Source of the DNA: CAZQLE01 sp964593905 | GTDB taxonomy: Bacteria; Chloroflexota; Anaerolineae; Anaerolineales; Anaerolineaceae | Length of the DNA stretch: 26,010 bases | Direction: 5' to 3' | NCBI GenBank assembly: GCA_964593905.1 | Contig: CAZQLE010000026.1 | Coordinates: 1 to 26,010 of the forward strand | Shown here: positions 1 to 7,918 of the stretch, one piece after another | Position numbering within the stretch: the stretch's first letter is position 1 | Layout: every line of letters starts with the position of its first letter | The notes under the pieces: model-generated | What the model was told of the DNA's origin: nothing | Databases searched by the model: none | Seen by the model: the letters and a program-made list of their open reading frames with translations, nothing else | Position numbers and translations under genes: made by a program

Positions 1-1
1 G

Positions 2-745
2 GCCACCCCGACCCCTGTGGTCACCCCGACCGTGGCATTTACCCCGACCCCTGATTTGCGCGGGGTGGAGGAATTGTTCTCGGCTGCCCAGCAATTTATG
101 CGCGCGCAAGACTGGGAAAACGCCATTTTGACCCTTGATCTGGTGCGCAAAGAAAACCTCGAATTTCGTCCGTTGGATGTGGATGGGATGTATTACATCT
201 CGCTGCGCAACCGCGGTGTATTCAAGATCGTCCAGACTGGCAACCTCGAAGGCGGTATCTACGACCTGGCGCTGACCGAACGTTTTGGCCCGCTGGATAA
301 GGAAGCGGATGCGTATCGCAACTGGGCGCGTTATTACCTGGCCGGTACCAGCTTCTGGGAGGTGGACTGGGTGAAGGTGCTGGAATACTTCTCGCAGCTT
401 TACGCCTCGCTGCCCAACCTGCGCGATGGCTCGGGTTATACCGCGGCCGAACGATATCAGATCGCTTCGAAGGGTCTTGGCGACCAACTGGCTGCCAAAG
501 AGAACTGGTGTGAGGCGCGCGACCAGTACTTCAACGCATTGAGTGTGGCTCAGGATGGGGTTTTGGCCCCGACGGCGACCTTTGTGCAATTGAAGTGTCA
601 GCCGCCCACGGCAACGATGGGCGCTCCGACTGCGACCACTGAAATTACGGTGGAAACCCCGGTCAGTGAAGTGACCCCAAGCCCTGAAGGCGAGACCCCG
701 GTCGCTCCTTCGAACACCCCTGAAACACCGGTTGTAACCCCGTAG
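2..745 (+). CDS. Thr-Pro-rich exported/repeat protein, 3' part only
   Basis: The reading frame is open from the first bases of the window, so the true start lies upstream and only the C-terminal ~247 residues are seen. It opens with a Thr-Pro linker (TPTP type), followed by an alpha-helical region (roughly residues 20-185 of the visible part) with aromatic and Ala-rich helices resembling TPR-type repeats, and ends in a second Thr/Pro/Glu-rich tail up to the TAG stop. Low-complexity Thr-Pro linkers of this kind are common in secreted or surface proteins of Chloroflexota. I recognise no catalytic motif. The next gene starts 18 bases downstream on the same strand, so the two are probably co-transcribed. 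Function unknown; the helical region could be a protein-binding scaffold, which is inference. Confidence 0.6.
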   Translation, partial: ATPTPVVTPTVAFTPTPDLRGVEELFSAAQQFMRAQDWENAILTLDLVRKENLEFRPLDVDGMYYISLRNRGVFKIVQTGNLEGGIYDLALTERFGPLDKEADAYRNWARYYLAGTSFWEVDWVKVLEYFSQLYASLPNLRDGSGYTAAERYQIASKGLGDQLAAKENWCEARDQYFNALSVAQDGVLAPTATFVQLKCQPPTATMGAPTATTEITVETPVSEVTPSPEGETPVAPSNTPETPVVTP

Positions 746-763
746 GCTTTTGCGGTGCCGGCA

Positions 764-1288
764 ATGGATAACACGGCTGTTCCGCTCTGGGCATTGTCCA
801 CCATCTACTGGCTGCATTTGCTGGCTACGGTGATCTGGCTGGGCGGCCTGGCGACGCTGGTGATCATTATCCTGCCGTTGATGAAACATTTTGCTGACCA
901 ACCGGCGCGCAGAGCTTTTTTGCGCAGGCTGGTTCAGCGTGTTCAGCAGCTTGGCTGGTTGTGTCTGGTTGTGCTGATGGTGACCGGGTTGTTTCAGATG
1001 AGCGAGAACCCGAATTACGCAGGGTTTCTGGCGATCAACAATACCTGGTCGGTGGCGATCTTTGCCAAACACGGCGTGATTGCCGCGATGGTGGCGATTG
1101 GGGTTTATCTGAGCATGGTGGTCGGCCCCCAGATCCGGCGCGAATTGTTGAGGCTGCAAGCAGGCAAGGGGTCTGAAGCGGCAGTTCAGCGGCTGGAACA
1201 GCGTGAAGAACGCCTGTTGTATGCAAATTTGCTGATTTCGGTGGTGGTTCTGGCGCTGACGGCGCTGGCCCGCGCGGTTTCAGGATAA
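764..1288 (+). CDS. CopD-like four-helix membrane protein
   Basis: A 174-residue integral membrane protein with four predicted hydrophobic segments (about 12-38, 62-77, 100-122 and 150-170). The WLHLLATVIWLGGL stretch in helix 1 and the AKH at the start of helix 3 resemble the CopD/copper-resistance membrane family, in which histidines in the helices are thought to bind copper or haem; His18 and His103 are the candidates. I placed the start at the ATG at 764 rather than the in-frame GTG at 755; neither has a clear Shine-Dalgarno, consistent with translational coupling to the gene ending at 745. The stop abuts the stop of the convergent gene at 1289 with no spacer. Family assignment is moderate; the actual substrate is not visible. 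Confidence 0.55.
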   Translation: MDNTAVPLWALSTIYWLHLLATVIWLGGLATLVIIILPLMKHFADQPARRAFLRRLVQRVQQLGWLCLVVLMVTGLFQMSENPNYAGFLAINNTWSVAIFAKHGVIAAMVAIGVYLSMVVGPQIRRELLRLQAGKGSEAAVQRLEQREERLLYANLLISVVVLALTALARAVSG

Positions 1289-2803
1289 TCAGGGGGCGCG
1301 TGGAGCCGTGTAGAAAGTGTATGGCTCATCGGGATAGTAATGAAAGACCTGGCGGTCAGGAAACAACGCAGCGACCGTCAGGTCTTTTTCTATTCCGCGG
1401 CTGCGGGTAAACACAAATGGAGTGTTGAAATAGGGGCTGCTCAGGTCCAGCAGCGCACCATATTCCATCCAATTATCCATCGGGTGAACGATGATCAGCG
1501 CGGGGGCTTTTTCGAGCGCAGCAGTGCTGCGGAAAGGTTCGAGCCGTTCGCGGCTGGCGTGATAAAGTCCGTGCATCTGCTCCAGACGCGGCGGGAGATA
1601 GATGAATACATTGGCGAACAGGATCAGCCCGGCAAAAGCCGCATAGACGATTGGTGCACGCCACTTTGACGGGCGGTGGTCTGCGGATGATTCGTGCCAG
1701 TCTCCGGCCAGCCAGAGCAACCCGGCAGCCGAAAGATAGAGCCAGCTAAAGATGCCTTCAAAATAATAGCGCGGACCAAACAGCCAGGCGCCAATCCAGT
1801 ACAACAGATACAGCAGCACCAGACTGGGAAAGACCGCCATGACCGGCCAGGTGTTTTTCTTTTTTGCCAGGGCAAGACAGCCAAAGGGCAGCAACACCCA
1901 CGAGAACGACGCCCAGCCCAACAGGTCGGCGGCTGCAGATCGCAGGTTCACTTTAAGGTTTAACCAGGCGTAATAGGGGGTGTGTCCTTCGGGCATGACC
2001 CCTATGCCGGGGCCAAAGCCGATGCGGTCGTAGGGCCACCAGAGCGTGTAGGGGTTCAAAAAAGGGTTGCCGGTGACGGCATATTGCCAGAGCAGATGGC
2101 TGCCGGCGAGCAGCGCGGCGGTGAGGGCCAGACCGATCAGGCGCATTCGCGCCGGATGGGGACCGCGGAACAGGATGTGCAGGGCTGGAAAGACAAACGG
2201 CAATATGATGGCCACGGCAGTCAGCGGACGGGTTAGCGCCAGCAGCCCCAGCGACAGGGCCGCAACCAGCACGGTCAGCCAGCGCGGAACGGCCGACTGT
2301 GGGGCAAAGCCATCCAACCATCCCAGCACAAAGCAAAGGGTTAGAAACAGGCCCCAGAGATGCGAGAGGAGCGAGCCGCTGTTGAGCAGAAAGAAGGGCG
2401 AGGTAATGAGCAGAATTAAGGAAACGAGCGCTGCTTTTTCACCCAGCAGGCGTTTGCCCAGGCGGTAGAGCAGCCAGGCCGACAGCCCGGCCAGCAGCGG
2501 GTTGAGCGCACTGCGCGCGCCAAGGCGGGTGGCAAGTGCGAGCAGTGCCGGCCATCCGAGCGGGTATTTTCCAAACCGCTGACCCTGATAATCGATCACA
2601 AAGGGTACCAGAAAACATTCCGGGCAGACGGGGGTGGAGAGGGTTAGCTGCCCGCCGGCAATGACATTGGCCTGCCAGACGTACGCAATTTCATCTTCGA
2701 GATGGGGAATGTTATCAAAAATGGCCGCGCCGACCCAGGCAGAGGCGAAAACAGCGATCAAGCAGAGCAAGATTGCCAGGCGGTCGGCGCGGGTGAGGGT
2801 CAT
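1289..2803 (-). CDS. GT-C fold membrane glycosyltransferase (family 39-like)
   Basis: A 504-residue protein with about ten hydrophobic segments. After the first membrane helix it has an acidic HLEDE motif (Glu36-Asp37-Glu38), the usual position of the catalytic acidic pair in GT-C enzymes of the ArnT/PMT_2/family 39 type, which transfer a sugar from a polyprenyl-phosphate donor on the outer face of the membrane. A KYPLGWPALLAL motif follows, also typical of this group. The C-terminal ~100 residues form a soluble domain. It is the last gene of the rodZ-rimO operon: its ATG is one base after the rimO TGA, so it is likely translationally coupled, and no strong ribosome site is seen. Substrate cannot be told from sequence. 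Confidence 0.65.
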   Translation of the reverse strand: MTLTRADRLAILLCLIAVFASAWVGAAIFDNIPHLEDEIAYVWQANVIAGGQLTLSTPVCPECFLVPFVIDYQGQRFGKYPLGWPALLALATRLGARSALNPLLAGLSAWLLYRLGKRLLGEKAALVSLILLITSPFFLLNSGSLLSHLWGLFLTLCFVLGWLDGFAPQSAVPRWLTVLVAALSLGLLALTRPLTAVAIILPFVFPALHILFRGPHPARMRLIGLALTAALLAGSHLLWQYAVTGNPFLNPYTLWWPYDRIGFGPGIGVMPEGHTPYYAWLNLKVNLRSAAADLLGWASFSWVLLPFGCLALAKKKNTWPVMAVFPSLVLLYLLYWIGAWLFGPRYYFEGIFSWLYLSAAGLLWLAGDWHESSADHRPSKWRAPIVYAAFAGLILFANVFIYLPPRLEQMHGLYHASRERLEPFRSTAALEKAPALIIVHPMDNWMEYGALLDLSSPYFNTPFVFTRSRGIEKDLTVAALFPDRQVFHYYPDEPYTFYTAPRAP

Positions 2804-2804
2804 A

Positions 2805-4151
2805 TCAAGGTTTTCTGCCTTTGGGTACGATGCGGCCCATCAGGTCGTGGGGCATGGCGCCGGTGATTTTAACCGGGACAATGCTGCCAATGGGAGCACG
2901 GCCTTCGGCGAAGACCAGCCCGTCAATTTCGGGTGCGTCGCGGTAAGAGCGGCCCACCGAAATGCCTTCGTTGAAACCTTCCACCAGAATGGGCAGAATT
3001 TTGCCAATCTGTGCCTGGTTGCGGGCGTGTGAAATTTCTTCCTGCATCAACATCAGCCGTTCGATGCGCTCTTTTTTTACTTCGGCCGTGATAGGATCGC
3101 CCAGCGGCTCAGAGAAGGTGCCGGGTTCAAATGAGAAGGGGAAGACGCCCACGTGGTCAAATTTGATCTCGTCCACAAAATCCATCAGAGCCTGGAACTC
3201 TTCCTCGGTCTCGCCGGGGTAGCCGACGATAAAGGTGGTTCGCAGCGCCAGATTGGGGATGGCGGCGCGCATTTTTGCCAGAGTGCTGTGCACCCAGGCC
3301 ATATTGGCAGGGCGACGCATGCGCAGCAGCGTGGCCGGATGAGCGTGTTGAAGGGGCATATCCAGATAGGGCACGATCTGCGGATTGTTGGCCATGACTT
3401 CGATCAGGTTGTCGGTGACATAGCCGGGGAAAGCATACAGCACACGAATCCAGGGCATGTCGGGCACGGTCTGGGTGAGGGCCTTTAAGAGTGCAGCGAG
3501 GCCGTCTTTCTCACCCCGGTCAAGGCCATAGGCGGTGGTATCCTGGGCAATGAGGATCAACTCTTGAGCGCCCGAGTCGCGCAGCAGCAGTGCTTCATCG
3601 AGGATGGCGGCCTGTGGACGGCTGACGGTAGTGCCTTTGATGAGTGGAATGGTGCAAAATGCGCACGGGCGGTGGCAGCCATCGGCAATTTTCAGGTAGG
3701 CCGAGCCGCCTTGCAAAGCGACGCGCGGCACGCCTTTTTCGTCGGTGGAAATGGTGGGACTTTTGGGCAGGTGATAGAGCGGTTCGGGACGGGTTTTCTG
3801 GCGAAGTTCTTGAACCACCTGAAGAATATCCATCCAGTTTTTTGTGCCCAGCACGCCGTCGATCCCCGCCACCTGCTGCACCATCCAATCGGCATGGCGT
3901 TCGGGCAGACACCCAGCAGCGATCAGATACTGTCCGCGGCGTTTTTTCTTTGACAGATCGCGCAGCACATCAACCGCTTCTTCGCGGGCAGGTTGGATAA
4001 ACCCGCAGGTGTTTACGATTAACAGTTCTGCATGGTTCTCTTTTTCGGTTTGCGTATAGCCGCTATCTTCCAACAGAGTGGCTATGGAAGATGAGTCGAC
4101 GGTATTTTTGGCGCAGCCAAGTGAGATCAAGTAAAAAGATTTTTCCTGCAT
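2805..4151 (-). CDS. rimO: Ribosomal protein S12 methylthiotransferase RimO
   Basis: A 448-residue radical-SAM methylthiotransferase that adds a methylthio group to an aspartate of ribosomal protein S12. The three domains are visible: the N-terminal UPF0004 domain with Cys13 (in LISLGCAKN), Cys49 (NTCGF) and Cys81 (AAGCLPER) for the auxiliary 4Fe-4S cluster; the radical-SAM core with the CxxxCxxC motif at Cys159, Cys163 and Cys166; and a C-terminal TRAM domain of about 65 residues. The LGCAKN and NTCGF contexts match RimO better than MiaB. Length is normal. The start ATG at 4151 has an AGAGGT ribosome site five bases upstream. It lies nine bases after the rodZ-like stop and one base before the glycosyltransferase start, so the three genes form one unit. 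Confidence 0.92.
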   Translation of the reverse strand: MQEKSFYLISLGCAKNTVDSSSIATLLEDSGYTQTEKENHAELLIVNTCGFIQPAREEAVDVLRDLSKKKRRGQYLIAAGCLPERHADWMVQQVAGIDGVLGTKNWMDILQVVQELRQKTRPEPLYHLPKSPTISTDEKGVPRVALQGGSAYLKIADGCHRPCAFCTIPLIKGTTVSRPQAAILDEALLLRDSGAQELILIAQDTTAYGLDRGEKDGLAALLKALTQTVPDMPWIRVLYAFPGYVTDNLIEVMANNPQIVPYLDMPLQHAHPATLLRMRRPANMAWVHSTLAKMRAAIPNLALRTTFIVGYPGETEEEFQALMDFVDEIKFDHVGVFPFSFEPGTFSEPLGDPITAEVKKERIERLMLMQEEISHARNQAQIGKILPILVEGFNEGISVGRSYRDAPEIDGLVFAEGRAPIGSIVPVKITGAMPHDLMGRIVPKGRKP

Positions 4152-4160
4152 TTATTACCT

Positions 4161-5597
4161 CTAAGGGATAAACGGGGTGACGGTAGGTGTCACCAGAGTC
4201 GGTGTGGCCTGAAGCGTGGCAGATGGCTGGGGGGTGGCCGTAGGCGTCTGAGTGGCGCTGAGAGTGGGGGTCTGAACCCCCTCGGCTGAAAAGACGAGCG
4301 AAACGACCTGTCCAACCAGGCCCAGGGTGCCGAGATCATTTTGATTAAAAAATACCTGCAAGGCTGCACCGTTTCCGGTGCGCAATTCCATGCGATTCTG
4401 AGCACTAAAGGGATATGCGTTTCCGGGTGCAACTCTGCCCGAGAAGACTACTTTGTTATCGGCGTTGATCTGCACCCAGGCGCGCTGCCGGGCCACAATA
4501 TACAATTGTAGCGGGGCGTTTGAACCGCTTTCTGGGGTGCCGGTGGTCTCGAGCGTTGCTTCGCCAGATTCTTCTTCGTTGATCACCGGAACGCCAATCT
4601 CGGCTTCTCCGAGGGGTAAACGGTTTTCGGTCGGCGTTGCCGAGGCCTCTTGCGTGGGTGCATCGGGGGTGTCATTGAGCAATGCATTGGCCAGCCCAAG
4701 CGCAGTGGGTTCCAACTGTGATCTGCGGATGGAAGAGATTTGTGCGGCGCTCCAGACGGCAAACACAAACAGGGTGAAAATGACACCTGCTCCAATGATC
4801 AAATCGGGAGTTAAAAACTGGCGCCAGGTGGTTCCTCGCCGGGCAAAGGGGTCTTTTGCGGTCTGGCTATTTGCGCCGGCCAGAGCCTGGCGGCCAATGC
4901 TCCGTCTGGGTTGAGCGGCGCTTTGCCTGTCTCGCTGTCGGGCCTGCAAACCTTCGGCAAATTTTAATAAAATGCGCTCCGCATCCAATTCCAGAAACCG
5001 GGCATAGTTGTTCAACATGCCGCGTCCCTGCACTGAAGATGGCAGATCATCAAAACGACCCTCTTCGAGGGCGGTCAAATAATGCTGGCGGACCATGGTG
5101 AAACGCTCGATATCAGCCAATTTCAGCCCGAGGCGTTCCCGCTGCTGGCGCAGCTCCACCCCGATTTCTTTGAAAATATTGGCCGGCTGTGGTGCAGCCG
5201 GGATTTCGACCTCGCTCAGCGGCTCAGCGTAAGGCTGTTGTGCTTCTTCTGGTAAAAGTTCTTCTTTTTCGTCGATAACCGCTGGTGATTCGAGGTCTCG
5301 GGTTTCTTGCGCCGGTTCTGCGGCTTTTTCTTCGGCGGCCTGTTTTTCTTCGGGGTCCAGCACGATATTGCCCTGCCCCCAGGCTTCCAGCAGGGGCTGC
5401 ACCGGAACACTTAATAGATCGGCATAGAGGCGGAGAAAACCCTTGCCCTGCACATCGGAGGGCAGGTATTCGTGCTGGTTGTTTTCAAGGGCTTGCAAAT
5501 AAAGCACGCGAACATGAATCAGGTGAAATACCTGATCGAGCGAAAGCCCTTTGGCTTCTCGCGCTTTGCGTAAGATGTCACCAACAGTAGAACTCAT
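4161..5597 (-). CDS. rodZ: RodZ-like protein with two tandem HTH domains
   Basis: A 478-residue bitopic membrane protein of the RodZ type, which links the MreB cytoskeleton to the cell-wall machinery. Domains in order: an HTH_25 module at residues 1-75, an acidic Glu/Pro linker at about 80-140, a second HTH_25 module at about 142-220, a basic stretch, one membrane helix at about 265-287, a Thr/Glu linker, a DUF4115 beta domain at about 360-440, and a Thr-Pro tail. Each HTH module keeps the Leu-Pro-Ser-x-Val-Gln-Gly signature (LPSDVQGKG, LPSSVQGRG) before the helix that in known RodZ contacts MreB. One HTH is the rule in characterised RodZ, so the duplication is unusual. No ribosome site precedes the ATG, but a TATAAT lies six bases before it. 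First gene of an operon with rimO. Confidence 0.85.
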   Translation of the reverse strand: MSSTVGDILRKAREAKGLSLDQVFHLIHVRVLYLQALENNQHEYLPSDVQGKGFLRLYADLLSVPVQPLLEAWGQGNIVLDPEEKQAAEEKAAEPAQETRDLESPAVIDEKEELLPEEAQQPYAEPLSEVEIPAAPQPANIFKEIGVELRQQRERLGLKLADIERFTMVRQHYLTALEEGRFDDLPSSVQGRGMLNNYARFLELDAERILLKFAEGLQARQRDRQSAAQPRRSIGRQALAGANSQTAKDPFARRGTTWRQFLTPDLIIGAGVIFTLFVFAVWSAAQISSIRRSQLEPTALGLANALLNDTPDAPTQEASATPTENRLPLGEAEIGVPVINEEESGEATLETTGTPESGSNAPLQLYIVARQRAWVQINADNKVVFSGRVAPGNAYPFSAQNRMELRTGNGAALQVFFNQNDLGTLGLVGQVVSLVFSAEGVQTPTLSATQTPTATPQPSATLQATPTLVTPTVTPFIP

Positions 5598-5603
5598 TGG
5601 GCT

Positions 5604-5609
5604 ATTATA
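5604..5609 (-). promoter_or_regulatory. -10 element placing rodZ-like transcript start at the ATG
   Basis: On the minus strand a perfect TATAAT is followed by six bases (AGCCCA) and then the ATG of the RodZ-like gene. A transcript started from this hexamer would begin at or next to the start codon, giving a leaderless mRNA. No Shine-Dalgarno is present. The -35 region at the expected distance is weak (CGTTTT with 17-base spacing). Confidence 0.5.
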
Positions 5610-5641
5610 ATCAGCTTTCAGGAAGAAAAACGAAAGAATTG

Positions 5642-5677
5642 AAAACCGGCTGAACTAAAAATCGGTCAGCCGGTTTT
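5642..5677 (-). terminator. Terminator after rplI
   Basis: A perfect 12-bp inverted repeat (AAAACCGGCTGA at 5642-5653, its complement at 5666-5677) with a 12-base loop lies between the rplI stop and the rodZ-like start. On the minus strand the stem ends in TTTT and continues into a T-rich run. It separates rplI from the next operon. Confidence 0.7.
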
Positions 5678-5708
5678 GAGTGCTCTATGTTAAGCGGCGA
5701 ATGATTGA

Positions 5709-6221
5709 TTATTCAGCCGTTTCGACTGCGGCTTCTTCTGCCACAGGGGCGACAGTCTCTTCGAGAACAACTTTTTCGCCTTCGCGGTGAACAAGAACCT
5801 TAACTTCGGGGACCAGGTCAATGGTCAGGCGAACGCGGGCTTTGTGTTCTCCCAGGGTGCGAATGGGCTGGACTTCGATCTGGCGGCGTTCAACAGAAAT
5901 ACCCGATCGTTTGGTGACGGCTTCGGCAATCATCTGGGTGGTGATGGAACCGTACAGTTTGCCGGTTTCGCCAGCTTTGGAGGGGAAAGCAACCGTGAGG
6001 CCATTGAGTTTTTCAGCAACACCGGCCATCTCGTTGTTCAACACGGCGCGGCTGGCAGCAGCGCTGGTGCGAATAAACTCAGCCTTCTTGATCGCGCCGG
6101 GGGTCGCCAACACAGCGAGGCCCTGGGGCATGAGGAAGTTGCGTCCGTAACCATCTGCGACTTTCTTAATGTCACCGGCCCGGCCGAGTTTGTAAACGTC
6201 TTTCAGAAGCAATACTTTCAT
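5709..6221 (-). CDS. rplI: 50S ribosomal protein L9
   Basis: A 170-residue L9, which binds 23S rRNA with its N-terminal domain and projects from the large subunit on a long helix. The opening MKVLLLKDV, the GxxGDIKKVADGYGRNFLMPQGLA signature just after it, the central helix and the C-terminal domain containing GKLYGSIT are all present. I chose the ATG at 6221, not the in-frame TTG at 6227, because the family begins MKV and an AAAGGG ribosome site (6229-6234) is correctly spaced from it. About 20 extra residues, mostly Ala, Val and Glu, follow the usual end. It is transcribed alone between its own promoter and a hairpin terminator, unlike the common rpsF-ssb-rpsR-rplI cluster. Confidence 0.95.
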   Translation of the reverse strand: MKVLLLKDVYKLGRAGDIKKVADGYGRNFLMPQGLAVLATPGAIKKAEFIRTSAAASRAVLNNEMAGVAEKLNGLTVAFPSKAGETGKLYGSITTQMIAEAVTKRSGISVERRQIEVQPIRTLGEHKARVRLTIDLVPEVKVLVHREGEKVVLEETVAPVAEEAAVETAE

Positions 6222-6288
6222 TTTCAAGCCCTTTCATTGAGCAGTTTAAATTTTTGCCATGCGAAGGGTACAACGTCATGGCTGGGCA

Positions 6289-6317
6289 AATATACCATAA
6301 AGAGGGTTGTGCGTCAA
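6289..6317 (-). promoter_or_regulatory. Sigma-70-type promoter of rplI
   Basis: Minus strand: TTGACG (6312-6317), a 17-base spacer, and TATATT (6289-6294). Each hexamer matches the consensus at five of six positions. Predicted transcription start is near 6282, giving a leader of about 60 bases. A six-base inverted repeat, GCCATG/CATGGC (6256-6261 and 6277-6282), begins at that start and could form a 5' hairpin. Confidence 0.7.
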
Positions 6318-6345
6318 ATGAAGATCGTTGCACCCGCTGCGGTTG

Positions 6346-7494
6346 TTAAGACTCGAGATCCCATGGCGCTGTGCCGGATGAGTTGGCTGGTTTAAGCCCG
6401 TTGGATATTTGTTCGCGGAGATCAGGCAGCCAGTGGGCTGCGGCGGACAATAACCCAAAGCATCCTGCGATCATCATATCGCCAAAGGGCACAGCAAAAT
6501 GAGGGCGCAGCGGCGAGTTCTGCAGCAAAGACCGCCGTGGGCCGGTTACGATCAAATTATAATCTGGCCGGTTGAAAGGAAAAGTTTGGTCAGAGAGTAA
6601 CAAAGCGCCATGTCCATGGTCGGCAAAAATGGCTTCGTGCGTTAATGTCCCGTTTGCAAAATCATGTAAATACTGCTCCAGGGTGGATGAATTTAACAGG
6701 CCGGTGTGGTGCTCAAAAACACCTTCAATCTGTGTTTTATTCATCCGAAACGCCAGGGCATGAAAATTCCCAATGTTTACCAGCAAGTTCCGTTCATAGC
6801 GTGCCGCAGCGGGATCAAACATCGCACCCAGAATGGCAGCCGGGGCGCTATCCATCACAATCAGCGGGGCGGGCAAATCTTTGGCAGTGCGGGCCACCGC
6901 CTGCATACGGGTCATGCTGGCCGGTATCTGATCAGATGGAAAGGCAAAGGTCTTTAATTCATTGGAGGCTTGAATGCGCCCGGCAAGATAATCAAAACGG
7001 AACTGACGATCTGAAATTCCTGACGGCGCGGCGCCATGATCAAAAACAGAGACAGCCACACAGGCCAGGTCATCCAATGACACCCCAAAATCAACCAGGG
7101 TGCGTTTGATGCGCAAAAAATCAAAATCACGCAGCTCAAGCGTTGCACATCTCGCTGCCAGTTGTGCGGCTTCTTCTTCGCTAACCAGGGTGATGCCCAT
7201 TTCGGACACACGCTCCAGATGGTCATGAAACGAAAGCGCAGCGGCGGGTGTTGCATAAACAGCCTGCCCGGTTTTAATGTGATCTTCAACCGCCCATGTT
7301 ATGGGGCCGCCGCCCATAATGACCCCGGTGAGCAGAACTGGTTGGCGTTGGGCGGTGGCGCGCTGGATCTGGCGGCGGAAGATCATGGTGGGGGCAGGCA
7401 GCACCAGTTTGAAACTATTCTCAACATCCAGCGCAGGGTTGTAAACCAGAATATCCTGGGTGCCGGTTCCGATATCGACTGCCAGAATTTTCAT
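6346..7494 (-). CDS. DUF1786 family protein (ASKHA-like fold)
   Basis: A 382-residue protein. The N-terminus has a phosphate-1-type glycine motif (LAVDIGTGTQDIL, residues 4-16), as in the actin/Hsp70/sugar-kinase superfamily, and the overall pattern matches DUF1786, a family sometimes annotated as putative pyruvate formate-lyase activating enzyme without good evidence. There is no radical-SAM cysteine motif, so that name does not fit. A second glycine-rich stretch (ILTGVIMGGGPITWAV type) lies near residue 60, and LLVNIGNFHAL at about 240 may be the second phosphate loop. Its ATG overlaps the stop of the PII-like gene by one base (TGATG), so the two are translationally coupled. Molecular function is unknown; ATP binding is an inference from the fold. 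Confidence 0.7.
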   Translation of the reverse strand: MKILAVDIGTGTQDILVYNPALDVENSFKLVLPAPTMIFRRQIQRATAQRQPVLLTGVIMGGGPITWAVEDHIKTGQAVYATPAAALSFHDHLERVSEMGITLVSEEEAAQLAARCATLELRDFDFLRIKRTLVDFGVSLDDLACVAVSVFDHGAAPSGISDRQFRFDYLAGRIQASNELKTFAFPSDQIPASMTRMQAVARTAKDLPAPLIVMDSAPAAILGAMFDPAAARYERNLLVNIGNFHALAFRMNKTQIEGVFEHHTGLLNSSTLEQYLHDFANGTLTHEAIFADHGHGALLLSDQTFPFNRPDYNLIVTGPRRSLLQNSPLRPHFAVPFGDMMIAGCFGLLSAAAHWLPDLREQISNGLKPANSSGTAPWDLES

Positions 7495-7847
7495 CAGTCC
7501 TTCCGGTTCAATCCATACACTCTGGATAGCGGTATGACAGCCAGAATACCGGTATTGGGCAAGTTCAGGTCTCCGGTAATCGATTCGGTTGCGGCGACAA
7601 CACGGTCCACCAGGGCATCATCTTTGACGATGGTCATAAAGGTGCGGTTGAGCACTTCATCAGTATGATTCATAATGTCTTCAAAGCTGGGGATAAGCGG
7701 CATATCATCTCTCAAAAGCGCTTCTTTAACCCTGGCCAGTCCGGTGGAGGGCAAAATTGTCACACCGTTAACCCCTGCCTCTTGCCAGGCTTCCATAATT
7801 TGTCTGGAAAGTTCAGTGTCATGGAGCACGAACAGAATCATATACAT
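7494..7847 (-). CDS. Small PII-like (GlnB-superfamily) signalling protein
   Basis: A 117-residue alpha/beta protein with a ferredoxin-like pattern: strand (MILFVLHD), helix, strand (GVTILPS), a long charged loop at about 35-65 where PII proteins carry the T-loop, strand (TFMTIVKD), helix, and a final strand (GILAVIPLSRVYGL) resembling the PII C-terminus. I do not see the Tyr51-type uridylylation site of true GlnB, so I call it PII-like only. Such proteins are trimers that sense nucleotides and often regulate an adjacent membrane transporter. A strong GGAGGAG ribosome site sits about eight bases upstream of the ATG at 7847. It follows the cation antiporter gene by 71 bases and overlaps the DUF1786 gene by one base. 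Confidence 0.6.
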   Translation of the reverse strand: MYMILFVLHDTELSRQIMEAWQEAGVNGVTILPSTGLARVKEALLRDDMPLIPSFEDIMNHTDEVLNRTFMTIVKDDALVDRVVAATESITGDLNLPNTGILAVIPLSRVYGLNRKD

Positions 7848-7887
7848 AAAGCAGCTCCTCCCAAAAATTGATTCTGTGGATGGTTTA

Positions 7888-7915
7888 AGTGTAGAGCGAT
7901 CTCAGCCAAGGTCAA
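7888..7915 (-). promoter_or_regulatory. Possible promoter for PII-like and DUF1786 genes
   Basis: Minus strand: TTGACC (7910-7915), 16-base spacer, TACACT (7888-7893), in the gap between the antiporter stop and the PII-like start. Matches are five and four of six. It would let the two soluble genes be expressed apart from the antiporter. Confidence 0.4.
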
Positions 7916-7918
7916 GAG

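Noticed and set aside
6346..7494. Annotation of DUF1786 as a pyruvate formate-lyase activating enzyme.
   Set aside because: There is no radical-SAM cysteine motif; the sequence looks like an ASKHA-type fold.
7494..7847. Naming the PII-like gene glnB or glnK.
   Set aside because: The tyrosine of the uridylylated T-loop and the classical PII signatures are not visible, so only a superfamily-level call is supported.
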